A stretch of DNA of 52,315 nucleotides from Actinomycetes bacterium (GCA_023415515.1 JAEZKH010000429.1:1-52315), one strand, 5' to 3'; numbered from the stretch's first letter, positions 25,593-35,525 are shown. Notes: generated by a model from the sequence alone, not told the origin. Numbers and translations are program-made.

Positions 25593-26743
25593 CCGCCGCC
25601 GACCCTGGGAATCCGCGGATTGCGCTGGTTCACGAGCGATTCACCGAGATAGCGGGGTCTGAGCACGTCGTCGAGCAGCTCTCGACGCAATGGCCCGACG
25701 CACCGATCTATGCGGCGTTGTCCAAGCCTGCGGGCGTACCGCAGGGGTTGTCGTCGATGCCGCGCACGACATCGTTGCAATTGGCCTACCGGCTGCTCGG
25801 TCAACGATCCTATGCGCCCCTGACCCCACTGCTGCCCAGGGCATTTCGAAACATTGAACTCGACCGTCACGACGGTGTCCTCGTCAGTCACCACGCGTTT
25901 GCATCCCAGATTGCACTTGCCACGGACGCTCCGGTCGTCGCCTATGTGCACAGCCCGGCCAGGTGGGCATGGGACCGTGCGATGCGCGCGCACGAGGTCG
26001 GCGGCCCGGCGGGGGAGGTGTTCCTCGGCGTGCTGGCTCGCGCGGTTCGAAAGGCCGAGATCAATGCTGCGAAAAGGCTCTCGCGGGTGGTGGCGAATTC
26101 GACTGCGGTCGCGGCGCGAATACAGATGTGGTGGAACAAGGATTCCGTCGTTGTTCATCCCCCGGTGGACACCGATGGTTTCACACCGGATCCGTCAGTG
26201 GAGCGGGAGGATTTCTATCTGCTCGCGGGCAGGCTGGTGCCCTACAAGCGACCCGATCTGGCAATCGCCGCCGCTGAAAGGGCGGGCGTACGGCTTCTCG
26301 TGGCCGGCGATGGGCGGGCGATGCGACAAAGCAGGCAATTGGCCGGGCCCAATACCACATTCCTCGGCAGGGTGTCTAATACCGAACTGCTCGATCTTCA
26401 CCGACGCGCGCGCGCCCTTCTGATGCCCGGTGTGGAGGATTTCGGCATCGTCCCCGTCGAGTCGATGGCAACCGGGACACCGGTGATCGCGCTTGGTGCA
26501 GGGGGTGCGCTAGACACCGTCGTGCAGGGGATGACCGGCGTGTTGATCCCACCCGGCGACGATCAGGTCGTGATCGACCAATTCGCCTCTACCATGAAAA
26601 CTTTCGACCCGAGCGACTACGACCGTCGAGCTATCCGATCGTGGGCTGAGGGGTTCTCGCGGGCAAACTTTCGGAGGCGCATGCAGCAGGTGATGAACGA
26701 AGTTCTCATAAGCACCGACCGCAGCGCGGTGGCAACTCCGTGA
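25589..26743 (+). CDS. family 4 glycosyltransferase
   Basis: A 384-residue GT-B transferase of family GT4. The C-terminal nucleotide-sugar site is clear: GRLVPYKRPDLAI and MPGVEDFGIVPVESMATGTPVIA, the ExxxxxxxE pattern. The TTG start overlaps the previous stop as TTGA. It ends the first plus-strand run of the locus, and a convergent SDR gene follows. Confidence 0.88.
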   Translation: MTAADPGNPRIALVHERFTEIAGSEHVVEQLSTQWPDAPIYAALSKPAGVPQGLSSMPRTTSLQLAYRLLGQRSYAPLTPLLPRAFRNIELDRHDGVLVSHHAFASQIALATDAPVVAYVHSPARWAWDRAMRAHEVGGPAGEVFLGVLARAVRKAEINAAKRLSRVVANSTAVAARIQMWWNKDSVVVHPPVDTDGFTPDPSVEREDFYLLAGRLVPYKRPDLAIAAAERAGVRLLVAGDGRAMRQSRQLAGPNTTFLGRVSNTELLDLHRRARALLMPGVEDFGIVPVESMATGTPVIALGAGGALDTVVQGMTGVLIPPGDDQVVIDQFASTMKTFDPSDYDRRAIRSWAEGFSRANFRRRMQQVMNEVLISTDRSAVATP

Positions 26744-26758
26744 GTGCGGTTCGGTGAC

Positions 26759-27565
26759 TCAGTCCAGGCGACGGATGCGCGGCGCGTACAGATCGCACGC
26801 TCGTATGTACTCCATCTCGGCCACCAGATAATCCACGTCGTCGAGCGCGTGAAGAAAGCGCCCGCTGAGTACATCGCCCGACCCGCCGGCCAGCCATGCG
26901 ATCAGTGATGCCGATTTGTCGGCATCGACGACACGACCCTTCCCCCACTCGGGTAACCAGCGAAGCGCCGCCTCTGATTGTCTTGCCAAACGGGTCATTT
27001 CGGTGTCAGTGAATCCTGGCGCCACCGAGAACGCATACACCCCGTGCGGTTCTAGCGACGCCGCAAGTGCTTCCGTGAGGCTGGCGACCCCGGCCTTGCC
27101 CGCCGCGTAGCCCGACTGGTAGGGGCTCGGCCGAACGGCGACATAGCTGGTCAGATTGACGATGCGACCGCGGCCTCGAGCGATCATCCCGGGGACTACC
27201 TCTCGGCAGCACGTGAACACGCCACCAAGGCTGGTATGTACGTCGGTCCACCAGTCGTCGGGAGACACCTCCCACACCGGACCGATCCCGCGGAGTGTGC
27301 CTGCGTTATTCACCAGCACATCGATTCCTCCGAGGTGCGCTTCGATCTCGACGACCGCCGCGCGCACCGCATCTGGGTCCGTGACGTCGGCGACGGCAAC
27401 GCATGTCTTGACGTTCCACTCGATCAGTTGGCGCTCGGTCTGCTCGAGTGCGTTACGTGTTCGGCCGACCAGACCGACGTCGAAGCCGGCCTGCGCAAGC
27501 GCATTCGCCGTTGTCTGTCCGATTCCGCCGCCGGCTCCCGTGACCATTGCGACCGGCATGGTCAC
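26759..27565 (-). CDS. short-chain dehydrogenase in polysaccharide locus
   Basis: A 268-residue classical SDR with TGAGGGIGQTTA, NNAGTL, a Ser in NLTSYVA and YAAGKAG. The GTG at 27565 overlaps the upstream stop as GTGA, tying it to the DUF4910 gene. The C-terminal 40 residues are unusual for a basic SDR. It is likely to oxidise or reduce a keto-sugar intermediate, but nothing visible fixes the substrate. Confidence 0.85.
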   Translation of the reverse strand: MTMPVAMVTGAGGGIGQTTANALAQAGFDVGLVGRTRNALEQTERQLIEWNVKTCVAVADVTDPDAVRAAVVEIEAHLGGIDVLVNNAGTLRGIGPVWEVSPDDWWTDVHTSLGGVFTCCREVVPGMIARGRGRIVNLTSYVAVRPSPYQSGYAAGKAGVASLTEALAASLEPHGVYAFSVAPGFTDTEMTRLARQSEAALRWLPEWGKGRVVDADKSASLIAWLAGGSGDVLSGRFLHALDDVDYLVAEMEYIRACDLYAPRIRRLD

Positions 27566-28899
27566 TCATAGCCTTCATGGCACAACAGACCATGTTCGAC
27601 GAGCACCGACGCCGCCCGTTGCAAACCCGAGAACGGAAGGCCTGACCGCTCGGCGATGTCCAACAAAGAGTTGGTTCCGTCGCTCTGGTTCAGCACCCAG
27701 AGCAGTGCTAGCTCGTCAAAGCCGCCGTCGGTCCGGTCGGCCATTGCGCGATAGAGTCCCCGCCTGCCGAGTTGCGGCTCGCCCTTTGGCTTGAGATTTC
27801 GGTATCTAGCGTTCCTCTCGAGGATGTCGATGATCGAAAGACACTTGGCGAGAGAGTCTTCCAGCGACTCAGCGGTGATGAAATCGAGGTTGTCGCCGGA
27901 GGTGTGGTACTCCGGATACTGCCCGTGAGGCGTCCGCATGAGACATCCGACCGGCAGGTTGTACCCCGGCGAACAGAACTGTCTCTCGTCGTATCCGTAC
28001 GGGATGAAGTCTTCGATGTCGAACGGTTCTCCGCTGTGTGTCAGCACATGTCGAGCGGCGCGGTCTATTGTCGCATTTCCGCGCCTACTGCACTTGTATG
28101 TGGTGTGTCCGCGGTCCCCGACCAGGCTCAGAACGAGTCCGTGCCGGATTCGATCGAGATCGTCGTCATTGCGCGAAAGCCAAGTGATGGCTCCGATGGT
28201 GACGGGCAGGAAAAGGATTCGATAAGTACACCGGTGCGGGACAGCGGCCAGGTAGCGCGCCAGTAGCGTGGTGAGGGCGATGCCCGAGAGATTGTCGTTA
28301 CACAGCGACGGGTGGCAGATATGACAGCTGATCAGGACCTCGTCGGTATCGCTACCAGGCAGGGTGAGTTCCGCATACGTCAGTGAACCATCCTGCAAAG
28401 TGGAGTCGATGCAGTACTCGTACTCGTCTTCGGGGAGCGCCTGTAACTGCCGTTCGCTCAGGCAGAAGCCCCAGTCCTCCGTATAGTAGGAGTTGCGGTA
28501 CGGAATGAGGTCAGGCTTGTCTGGGAGCGTGTGCAGTCTGCCTTTGAGTTGCGAGAGGGTGGCCTTGCCACGGGCCGGAATGCTGTAGCCGACGACGTGC
28601 AGGTTGCTGTCGGCGAAGTCGACGACACGGCGTCCGCCTGAGTCCATCAGATAGGCGTCTCGGATGTTCCATTCCTTGGGCACCGTCCAGTCAAGGACCT
28701 CCGTGCCGGTGGGAACTTCGTGAATGTCGAGGGGTACATGAGCGCCGACAGCGGCAAGGGTGCTACGTACACCGTCGCCGGTTATGCTGCGGCAGAAGGG
28801 ATAAAGTTGTTCACAGAATGAGTGGAGTGCCTCGCCTGGCGCCTCGATGCCCAGCCGGGTGATGAGATCCGCAAGCTCGAGTGCGGGCGGCGCGGTCAA
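27562..28899 (-). CDS. DUF4910/DUF2172 aminopeptidase-like protein with winged helix
   Basis: A 445-residue protein. The DUF2172/DUF4910 body has M28-like metal motifs (CHICHPSLCNDNLSG, a D-E in YGYDERQFCSPG, a His in YHTSGDN). A C-terminal winged-helix-like segment (about 385-440) is also seen in this family. These proteins occur almost only in bacterial surface-polysaccharide loci; their reaction is not established, though an amide hydrolase or ligase on a modified sugar has been the usual guess. The TTG start at 28899 overlaps the upstream stop (TTGA). Confidence 0.83.
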   Translation of the reverse strand: MTAPPALELADLITRLGIEAPGEALHSFCEQLYPFCRSITGDGVRSTLAAVGAHVPLDIHEVPTGTEVLDWTVPKEWNIRDAYLMDSGGRRVVDFADSNLHVVGYSIPARGKATLSQLKGRLHTLPDKPDLIPYRNSYYTEDWGFCLSERQLQALPEDEYEYCIDSTLQDGSLTYAELTLPGSDTDEVLISCHICHPSLCNDNLSGIALTTLLARYLAAVPHRCTYRILFLPVTIGAITWLSRNDDDLDRIRHGLVLSLVGDRGHTTYKCSRRGNATIDRAARHVLTHSGEPFDIEDFIPYGYDERQFCSPGYNLPVGCLMRTPHGQYPEYHTSGDNLDFITAESLEDSLAKCLSIIDILERNARYRNLKPKGEPQLGRRGLYRAMADRTDGGFDELALLWVLNQSDGTNSLLDIAERSGLPFSGLQRAASVLVEHGLLCHEGYE

Positions 28900-30230
28900 A
28901 GGCCGATTCCTTCGTAGCGATCGACGGAGTACTTGTCCAGCATCCGCCTGCCGTCCACCACGACCGGTTTGCCACCGACGCGCGCAAGCGCAGCGGGGAC
29001 GTCGTCGAACTCTTGCCACCTGGTGACCAGCACGACCGCGTCAGTGTCCATCAGGGACTCATCCAATGAACTACATAGCTCAACTTTGTCGCCGAATATC
29101 TTTCGGGCTTCCTCGGTTGCCACGGGGTCGTACGCCGACACAACTGCGCCTTCCGAGAGCAATCGGCTCACTATGGGTATCGCGGGTGATTCACGCATAT
29201 CGTCGGTGTCTGGGCGAAACGAAAGACCCAGCACTGTCACCCGCCTATCTGCGAGTGTGTCAAAGTGCTTTGCCAGACGAACGAAGACCTCGTCGGGTTG
29301 GCGAGCATTGATGTGGACTACGGACTGCAGCAATTCCATTGGAACACCTGCGGCATTGCCGGCGGCGATCAGCGCTTTGACGTCTTTCGGAAGACAACTC
29401 CCTCCGAAGCCACAGCCCGCCAGGAGAAATGAGTTGATGGGTGCGTCGATCCGGGTTCCGTCTGGCAGCACTGAACTCAGATAGCGGCTGAGGTGCAGGC
29501 CTTTCATCACGTCGATGCTGTCGATGTCACCGAGTGCTGCACCTAGATTCGCCAGTTCGTTGCTGAATGAGATCAACGTCGCAAGCAGGGCGTTCGATGC
29601 GTACTTGATCATCTCGGCAGTGCTGTTGTTCGTCCGCAATACCGCAGTTTCTGGGAACTGCGCATACAAGTCCGCCAGCATTGCCTGGGTGCGTTCGTCG
29701 ATACCTCCGCAGACGATCCGGTCGGGACGCATGAAATCGCCAACTGCCTCGCCCTCGGTGAGGAATTCGGGGTTCATTCCGACGCCGAAGTCATCTCCGG
29801 CCCGCTTGCCCGACGCCTGCTCGAGGATCGGAAGCACCACCGTGTCGGTTGTGCCGGGCACCACCGTGCTCTTGACCACGACACAGTGGTAGTCGTGCTT
29901 CTGGGAAATGATGGCGCCGATCTCCCGTGCCGATCTCTCTACGTAGCTGAGGTCGATCAGCCTTCCGTCGAACGGGGTGCCTACGGCGATGAGAGTCATC
30001 TCGGTGTCGAGAATCGCGCTGTGCGTATCACACGTCGCGCGCAGACGCCTACCGATGTTCGCCCGCAACAGGGCGTCAAGGCCGGTCTCGAAGAATGGCG
30101 GATGACCGGCATTGATCTGCTCCACCTTCTGCTGGTCTAGGTCAACGCACACCACCTCGTGACCTTTGTCGGCCAGGCAGGCGCCGGTGACGAGGCCTAC
30201 GTACCCGGTGCCGATGATGGAAACTTTCAT
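28896..30230 (-). CDS. UDP-glucose/UDP-sugar 6-dehydrogenase
   Basis: A 444-residue nucleotide-sugar dehydrogenase with GTGYVGLVTGACLA at the N-terminus and the catalytic GCGFGGSCLPKD (Cys279). It would oxidise UDP-glucose to UDP-glucuronate in two NAD-dependent steps. Its ATG and the stop of the upstream epimerase share one base (TGATG). With that neighbour a UDP-glucuronate to UDP-xylose branch is plausible. A UDP-HexNAc substrate cannot be excluded from sequence alone. Confidence 0.9.
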   Translation of the reverse strand: MKVSIIGTGYVGLVTGACLADKGHEVVCVDLDQQKVEQINAGHPPFFETGLDALLRANIGRRLRATCDTHSAILDTEMTLIAVGTPFDGRLIDLSYVERSAREIGAIISQKHDYHCVVVKSTVVPGTTDTVVLPILEQASGKRAGDDFGVGMNPEFLTEGEAVGDFMRPDRIVCGGIDERTQAMLADLYAQFPETAVLRTNNSTAEMIKYASNALLATLISFSNELANLGAALGDIDSIDVMKGLHLSRYLSSVLPDGTRIDAPINSFLLAGCGFGGSCLPKDVKALIAAGNAAGVPMELLQSVVHINARQPDEVFVRLAKHFDTLADRRVTVLGLSFRPDTDDMRESPAIPIVSRLLSEGAVVSAYDPVATEEARKIFGDKVELCSSLDESLMDTDAVVLVTRWQEFDDVPAALARVGGKPVVVDGRRMLDKYSVDRYEGIGL

Positions 30231-31351
30231 CAGGCGTCCTCCGCGTCGCGGTTGCCGCCGTACCAGATCAACGCGCGACGCAGGCCTTCATCCACTAACA
30301 CGGCCGGTTGATAACCGAGTTGCGTTCTGGCCTTGTCGATTACCGGACAGCGTCGCTCAGGGTTGTCGGCGAGATAGTGCTCATCTATCTGTTTCACCAC
30401 TGTGCCGTTGTAGCCCCACAGCTCACCGCCGAGGCTCACGACTTTGTCGGCCAGCTCTGCCATCGATATCTCCGGAGCCTCGACGCCGATGTTGTAGGCC
30501 TCGCCGGGGTGTCCTTTGACGAGCACCTTGTAGTAGCCGGTGACAGCATCTGACACGTAGCAGAACGTGCGCTTGGGAGTCCCGCTGGACTTCATGACGA
30601 TGTCCCTGCCTGCGAGGACATCCTTCGCGAAGTCTGGCAACACCCGCTTGTCAGTGATCTTCAGCCCTGGACCGTAATTGTTGAACGGGCGTGCGACCTT
30701 GACGGGAATGCCGTGCTGTTGCGCGAAGAACACGCACAGTGTCTCTCCGTATCGCTTCGACTCGTCATAGCAGGACCGTGCCCCGGTGCAGGAAACGTTG
30801 CCGCGGTAGGTCTCCGGGGTGGGAATGTTGTCCGGAGTCGGGTCTCCGTAGATCTCGCTACTGGAAAAGAACAGGAAGCCCTCGACCGGAGCATCCGACG
30901 CCTGCCTGCTCACCGCGTAATCGAGAAGCGTGCGCAGCCCGTTGACGTTGGCGTCCATCGTCTCGATCGGATACCGACGGTAGAAGATGGGCGACGCTAT
31001 CGAGCCGGCATGCACGATGTACTGGAAACCGGGAATGTCAGCCGGGAGTGGTTGCGCGATGTCGTGCCGGACCAGTTCCAGGTTCGGATTCCCGTCGAGG
31101 GCGGCGAGCCAGTCGGGTACGCCACGAATGTAGTTGTCGTACACGGTCAGACGGATCGGGTCGGTCGATCCACCACCACTGTTCCAGTGCAGGATCGACT
31201 GCACCATGTAGTACCCGAGAAACCCTGCCCCGCCGACGATCAGGAGGCGCTTGCCTGACATCGACGCGAATTCCTCGCGCAGTGCATCACAAATTCGGTC
31301 GAGGTCGTCTCGAACGATCTCGTCGGCGGTCATCGACACGGTTTGAGTCAC
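30230..31351 (-). CDS. NDP-sugar decarboxylase/epimerase (UXS-like SDR)
   Basis: A 373-residue extended SDR: GGAGFLGYYM for NAD binding, SSSEIYGDP, catalytic YDESK, and ARPFNNYGPG. TSEVYGDP/YDExKR-type motifs and the adjacent UDP-glucose dehydrogenase favour UDP-glucuronate decarboxylase (UDP-xylose synthase). An epimerase or dehydratase remains possible. The first 30 residues form an unusual N-terminal helical extension. It is coupled to the dehydrogenase by one-base overlap. Confidence 0.78.
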   Translation of the reverse strand: MTQTVSMTADEIVRDDLDRICDALREEFASMSGKRLLIVGGAGFLGYYMVQSILHWNSGGGSTDPIRLTVYDNYIRGVPDWLAALDGNPNLELVRHDIAQPLPADIPGFQYIVHAGSIASPIFYRRYPIETMDANVNGLRTLLDYAVSRQASDAPVEGFLFFSSSEIYGDPTPDNIPTPETYRGNVSCTGARSCYDESKRYGETLCVFFAQQHGIPVKVARPFNNYGPGLKITDKRVLPDFAKDVLAGRDIVMKSSGTPKRTFCYVSDAVTGYYKVLVKGHPGEAYNIGVEAPEISMAELADKVVSLGGELWGYNGTVVKQIDEHYLADNPERRCPVIDKARTQLGYQPAVLVDEGLRRALIWYGGNRDAEDA

Positions 31352-31397
31352 GATCAGCCCTCTTCATCGGATGTGTGGGGGACGCCGGCGACCTGCC

Positions 31398-32639
31398 TCA
31401 TGAGATGACCTTCACTTCCGGGATCGGTACCAGCCATTTGCCGCCCCATTCCCGGATATACGCAGTCTGTTCGATGATCTCCGAGGCGATGTTCCACGGC
31501 CCCAGGAAGAGATAGTCCGGTTTGGTCTCGCGGATGCGATCGGGTTCGAAGATCGGAATGTGTGTGCCTGGCAAGAACTTTCCTTGCTTGTATGGGTTTC
31601 GATCCACGGTGTAATCGATGAAGTCTGAGCGGATGCCGCAGTAGTTGAGCAGAGTGTTGGTTTTGCCCGCTGCTCCATAGCCCGCGACCGACTTGCCTTC
31701 GCGCTTGGCGGCGATGAGAAATTCGAGAATCTGGCGCTTCGTCTCCTTCACCCGTTCCTCGAACTCCGAGTAGTAGTCCAGCGCGTTCAACCCCGCGCAT
31801 TCTTCGACCTCGAGCATCTTGGCCACCGTGGGTTCGATTTTCCTCCGGTGTTCGAGGTGGCAGGCGTATACGCGCAGGGATCCACCATGGGTGCCGAGTT
31901 CGGCGACATCGAAGATCGTCAATCCGTGGTGTGCGAAAAGCTTTTCGACGAAGGTGAAGGAGAGGTAGGAGAAGTGCTCCTGGTAGATCGTGTCGAATTG
32001 GTTTCCTTCCATCATCCGCATCAGGTGCTGGAAGTCGATGGTGATGACCCCATCAGGTTTGAGCATCACCTTCAGTCCGCCGACGAAGTCGTGGAGGTCG
32101 GGGACGTGCGGAAGAACGTTGTTGCCGAGCAGTAGGTCCGCTTGGATTCCTTCACTGGCCAGCGAAGCAGCGGTCTCTACTCCGAAGAAGCGAACGGTAG
32201 TTGGTATCCCCTTGCTCTTTGCTACCTCGGCTACATTCGCTGCTGGTTCGATGCCGAGGACGGGTATGCCCTTCTGTTTGAAGTACTGCAGCAGGTAGCC
32301 ATCGTTACTGGCGACCTCGACGACCGTGCTGTCGCAGTCCAGCCCGAAGCGCGGCACCGTGTCTTCGACATAGGCCTTGGCCTCGTTGAGCAAGGTGTCG
32401 ACGTAAGACGAGAAGTAGGCGTACTCGGTGAAGATCTGCTGGGGGCTGACATAGTCCCTGAGCTGGACGAGCATGCAGTGATCACACAGGAATACGTGCA
32501 GCGGATAGAACTGCTCGCCCCTGTCGAGTTCCTCGAGGGCCAGATGGGACTGGCACAGCGGCGACATGCCCAAGTCGACGAAAGTCCGCTCCAACGGGCG
32601 CCTGCAGTACCGGCACGCCGGGCTTGCTTCTGGTGTCAT
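31398..32639 (-). CDS. sugar C-methyltransferase, class I SAM type
   Basis: A 413-residue protein built like TylC3/NovU-type C-3 (or C-5) sugar methyltransferases. A zinc-finger-like N-terminus (CRYC near 9-12, CDHC near 52-55) leads to a SAM-binding domain (VVEVASNDGYLLQYF, near 105) and a C-terminal NDP-sugar-binding half (GYGAAGKTNTLLNYCG, FLPGTHIPIF, FLGPWNI). It adds a branched methyl to a keto-sugar. It is first gene of the minus-strand run and divergent from the FAD enzyme gene. Confidence 0.84.
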   Translation of the reverse strand: MTPEASPACRYCRRPLERTFVDLGMSPLCQSHLALEELDRGEQFYPLHVFLCDHCMLVQLRDYVSPQQIFTEYAYFSSYVDTLLNEAKAYVEDTVPRFGLDCDSTVVEVASNDGYLLQYFKQKGIPVLGIEPAANVAEVAKSKGIPTTVRFFGVETAASLASEGIQADLLLGNNVLPHVPDLHDFVGGLKVMLKPDGVITIDFQHLMRMMEGNQFDTIYQEHFSYLSFTFVEKLFAHHGLTIFDVAELGTHGGSLRVYACHLEHRRKIEPTVAKMLEVEECAGLNALDYYSEFEERVKETKRQILEFLIAAKREGKSVAGYGAAGKTNTLLNYCGIRSDFIDYTVDRNPYKQGKFLPGTHIPIFEPDRIRETKPDYLFLGPWNIASEIIEQTAYIREWGGKWLVPIPEVKVIS

Positions 32640-32694
32640 CCGTTCCCCACTCCTCCTGAGCGCACCTTACGGTCCCCTGAACGGGCTCGTGTAG

Positions 32695-32769
32695 TTTTGG
32701 CAAACTCTACATCATTTGCCGAAACATACAATCCGAGGTAAATTGCACACGGTCGTGCAGATTTGGCAA
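32695..32769. promoter_or_regulatory. TTTTGGCAAA inverted repeat in divergent promoter
   Basis: The 150-base divergent region between the methyltransferase and FAD-enzyme genes holds TTTTGGCAAA (32695-32704) and its inverted mate TTTGCCGAAA (32715-32724). The two have 10-base arms with one mismatch and a 10-base spacer. A third copy, TTTGGCAACC, is at 32762. A further inverted copy (GTTGCCAAAA) occurs upstream of the Wzz-like gene near 40554. Looks like a locus-specific operator; the regulator is unknown. Confidence 0.45.
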
Positions 32770-32789
32770 CCAGGGTGGGTGGAGACGTC

Positions 32790-34097
32790 ATGGCGAACAT
32801 CGCAGTACTCGGATCCGGAATGGCAGGGCTGGGAGCCGCGCGCCGCCTCCGCGAGGAGGGCGTGGACGCCGTCGTGTTCGACAAGCGGCCCAATTTCGGC
32901 GGTCACACGTCGTCACACGTATGGGCGGGCTTCACGTTCGACGAGGGCCCACACGTCTCGTTCACGCGTGACGAACGGATTCAGGGACTTCTGGCCGGCA
33001 ATGTCGGCGGCGAATTCGAGACCATTCACGCCAAGATGACCAATTACTGGAAGGGTCATTGGATCAAGCATCCGGCCCAGGTCAATCTGCACGGTTTGCC
33101 GACCGATCTCGTTGTCGAGATCGTCAAGGACTTTGTGGCTGCCCATCAGGAGCCGCCCGGCGAGTTCAAGAATTACCAGGAATTCCTCTACGCGTCCTTC
33201 GGAAAGACGTTCGCCGAGACCTTCCCCATGGAATACGCACTCAAGTACCACACCACGAGCGCGGACAACATGAGCACCGACTGGCTGGGGCCGCGATTCT
33301 ACCGCCCCAGCCTCGACGAGGTGCTGCGGGGCGCACTCGAACCCAACACCGCTCATGCCCACTACGTCGACTACTTCCGATACCCGACCCGCGGTGGCTT
33401 CATGGCCTATCTGCCCGGCTTCGCCGAGGGGACCGATATCCAGACACATCATGAAGTCACGTCGGTGGATCCCAAAGCCCGCCGCCTGCAGTTCGCCAAC
33501 GGGACGCACATCGACTACGAGCATCTGATCTCGTCGCTGCCGCTCAAGGTGCTGATCCCACGGATCCAAGGGGTGCCGAGTGACGTCATCGATGCCACCG
33601 AACGGCTCGCGTGTTCGGAGGTGGTGCTTGTCAACGTCGCAGTGCGCCGCGCCGATCTACTGGATGCGCACTGGTCGTACTACTACGACAGGGACATCTT
33701 CTTCACTCGACTGCATATGCCACATCTGCTGTCGCCCAACAATGCGCCGCCGGGTTGCGGCAGCATTCAGGCCGAGTGTTACTACTCATCGAAGTACCGG
33801 CCGCTGGACAGGTCACCGGAAGACTGCATCGAACCGGTCGTGCGCGACCTGCGCAAGTGCGGGATCCTCCGCGAGAACGACGAGATCGTTTTCACCAATG
33901 CCATGCACATCCCGTTCGCCAACATAATCTTCGACTTGGACCGCGCCGAAGCGGTGGAGACCGTGCATGGATATTTGCGTGATATCGACATCCATCCGTG
34001 CGGTCGCTACGGCGACTGGGGTTATCTCTGGACCGATGAGGCGTTCATCAGCGGTGAGAACGCAGCAGAACAGGTGCTCAAGGAGTTGGGTCAGTGA
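32790..34097 (+). CDS. FAD-dependent UGM/protoporphyrinogen-oxidase-like enzyme
   Basis: A 435-residue FAD protein with an N-terminal Rossmann motif (VLGSGMAGLGAARRL) and a second conserved stretch (PNFGGHTSS), as in UDP-galactopyranose mutase and amine-oxidase-fold enzymes. The C-terminal GENAAEQVL segment closes the flavin site. It lacks enough recognisable mutase motifs to be called Glf; proteins of this sort are common in capsule and O-antigen loci. GGAG precedes the ATG at 32790. It heads the wzx-wzy transcript. Confidence 0.78.
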   Translation: MANIAVLGSGMAGLGAARRLREEGVDAVVFDKRPNFGGHTSSHVWAGFTFDEGPHVSFTRDERIQGLLAGNVGGEFETIHAKMTNYWKGHWIKHPAQVNLHGLPTDLVVEIVKDFVAAHQEPPGEFKNYQEFLYASFGKTFAETFPMEYALKYHTTSADNMSTDWLGPRFYRPSLDEVLRGALEPNTAHAHYVDYFRYPTRGGFMAYLPGFAEGTDIQTHHEVTSVDPKARRLQFANGTHIDYEHLISSLPLKVLIPRIQGVPSDVIDATERLACSEVVLVNVAVRRADLLDAHWSYYYDRDIFFTRLHMPHLLSPNNAPPGCGSIQAECYYSSKYRPLDRSPEDCIEPVVRDLRKCGILRENDEIVFTNAMHIPFANIIFDLDRAEAVETVHGYLRDIDIHPCGRYGDWGYLWTDEAFISGENAAEQVLKELGQ

Positions 34098-34163
34098 GCC
34101 CGGCTGACGCCGGCACCGATCAGCAGACATCCGGGTGCGCGACGGTGTAGCGGAGCTCGTACT

Positions 34164-35525
34164 TTGACCGACGAAACATGTGCGCACGTCGAACTGCGCC
34201 GGAGCTTCTCGTGGCGGACCATCGCGGCTGCTACCGGACTGCTGTCGACGTTCGGCCTATCAATCGTCGTTGTACGTACGCTTGAGCCGCGCGAAGCGGC
34301 GACGTTCTACGCGATCCTTGCTGCACTTTCGATCGGGCCGCTCATCGGACGACTCGGGTTGGGCCTGAACGCCATTCGACTCATTCCGATGGAGCCCGAC
34401 GTCGAGTCCCGGCGGCTGATCGCAGCAAGCCACCTTCACGCCGTGGTGTTGTTGTCGATGATCAGCGCACCTGTGATCGCGCTCGTCGGATGCATCGGTC
34501 TTCGTGGTCATGCGAACTTCGCACCTGCGGTGATACTGACCACCTTGCTGGTAGTGGTCGAGTCGGTCCGTCTCATGGTGAGCGACATCTTTGCAGCGGC
34601 CGGTCGGGTCGGGGCGTCTGTCGCGACGATGCATTATGTACGTAGCTTGTTGGTGCTGCCGTTCGTGTCGTTCATCGTGTACGTGGTGGGTCAGCCGGCT
34701 CTCATCGCGGTGCTCGCAACATATCTGGTGGTCTCCGCGAGCCAACTCGCAGTTGCGCTGGTGTACGCGAGACACGACGTGGCGATCTTCAATTTCTCCA
34801 CCGGCGCTTCCACCTTGAGGACGGCGGTCGGTCAGGGCACGCAGCTGTTCTGCCTCGAGTTCTCCGAATTCATGATGATGCAGGGAACGATCTGGCTGGC
34901 CACCTCCGTTTTCGCTGCGGTACCTGCAACGCAATACGCCGCCGCGGTCACCCTCGCGATGCAGGTCACCATATTGGAGAGTTTGTTGTCGCTTGCCGCA
35001 ACACCGGCGGCTGCTCGCCTATGGGCGGCGGGGAAGGCGACCGAAGTCGCACGAACATTGTCCAACGTGGCGACCGCTAGCACCCTGATCGCCGTGGCAG
35101 TGCTCGGCCTGGTCGCCGTCGTCGGGCATCGTGCGATCGAGATCGCGTACGGGGAGGACATGCGTCCTGCGGGTACGCTGCTGTTGATCCTCGCGGTGGG
35201 CGGTGTTTTCAGGGCCGCGCTCACCGTGAGCATCACGATGTTGATAGTCAGTGGGCACATCGCCGCGGCGGCGCGCACCGCCGTGGCCGTCCTTGCCATC
35301 GCGGCGCCCTGTGCAGTCGCCGCAGCGGTGTTCGGCAGTACGACGGCACTCACGGTGGTCACCTCAGTCAGCGTGGCAGTGATGTTGACAGCGCAGTACG
35401 CCACTGCCCGTAAGTGCGTCGGGGTGGCGCCCCACGCCCACCTCTACCCAGTGCGAGCAGTGCGAGAACTATTGGGCGGCAGAGATACCGACGAGCATAT
35501 TGACTCGGTTCAGCGGGCGGGGTGA
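34164..35525 (+). CDS. Wzx-like lipid-linked oligosaccharide flippase
   Basis: A 453-residue multi-pass membrane protein with about 12 hydrophobic spans and the repeat pattern of polysaccharide flippases (MATE/MOP superfamily). Placement directly before a Wzy-like gene supports a Wzx role: moving the repeat unit across the membrane. The TTG at 34164 has GGAG 8 bases upstream. Sequence identity among flippases is low, so the call rests on topology and context. Confidence 0.78.
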   Translation: MTDETCAHVELRRSFSWRTIAAATGLLSTFGLSIVVVRTLEPREAATFYAILAALSIGPLIGRLGLGLNAIRLIPMEPDVESRRLIAASHLHAVVLLSMISAPVIALVGCIGLRGHANFAPAVILTTLLVVVESVRLMVSDIFAAAGRVGASVATMHYVRSLLVLPFVSFIVYVVGQPALIAVLATYLVVSASQLAVALVYARHDVAIFNFSTGASTLRTAVGQGTQLFCLEFSEFMMMQGTIWLATSVFAAVPATQYAAAVTLAMQVTILESLLSLAATPAAARLWAAGKATEVARTLSNVATASTLIAVAVLGLVAVVGHRAIEIAYGEDMRPAGTLLLILAVGGVFRAALTVSITMLIVSGHIAAAARTAVAVLAIAAPCAVAAAVFGSTTALTVVTSVSVAVMLTAQYATARKCVGVAPHAHLYPVRAVRELLGGRDTDEHIDSVQRAG

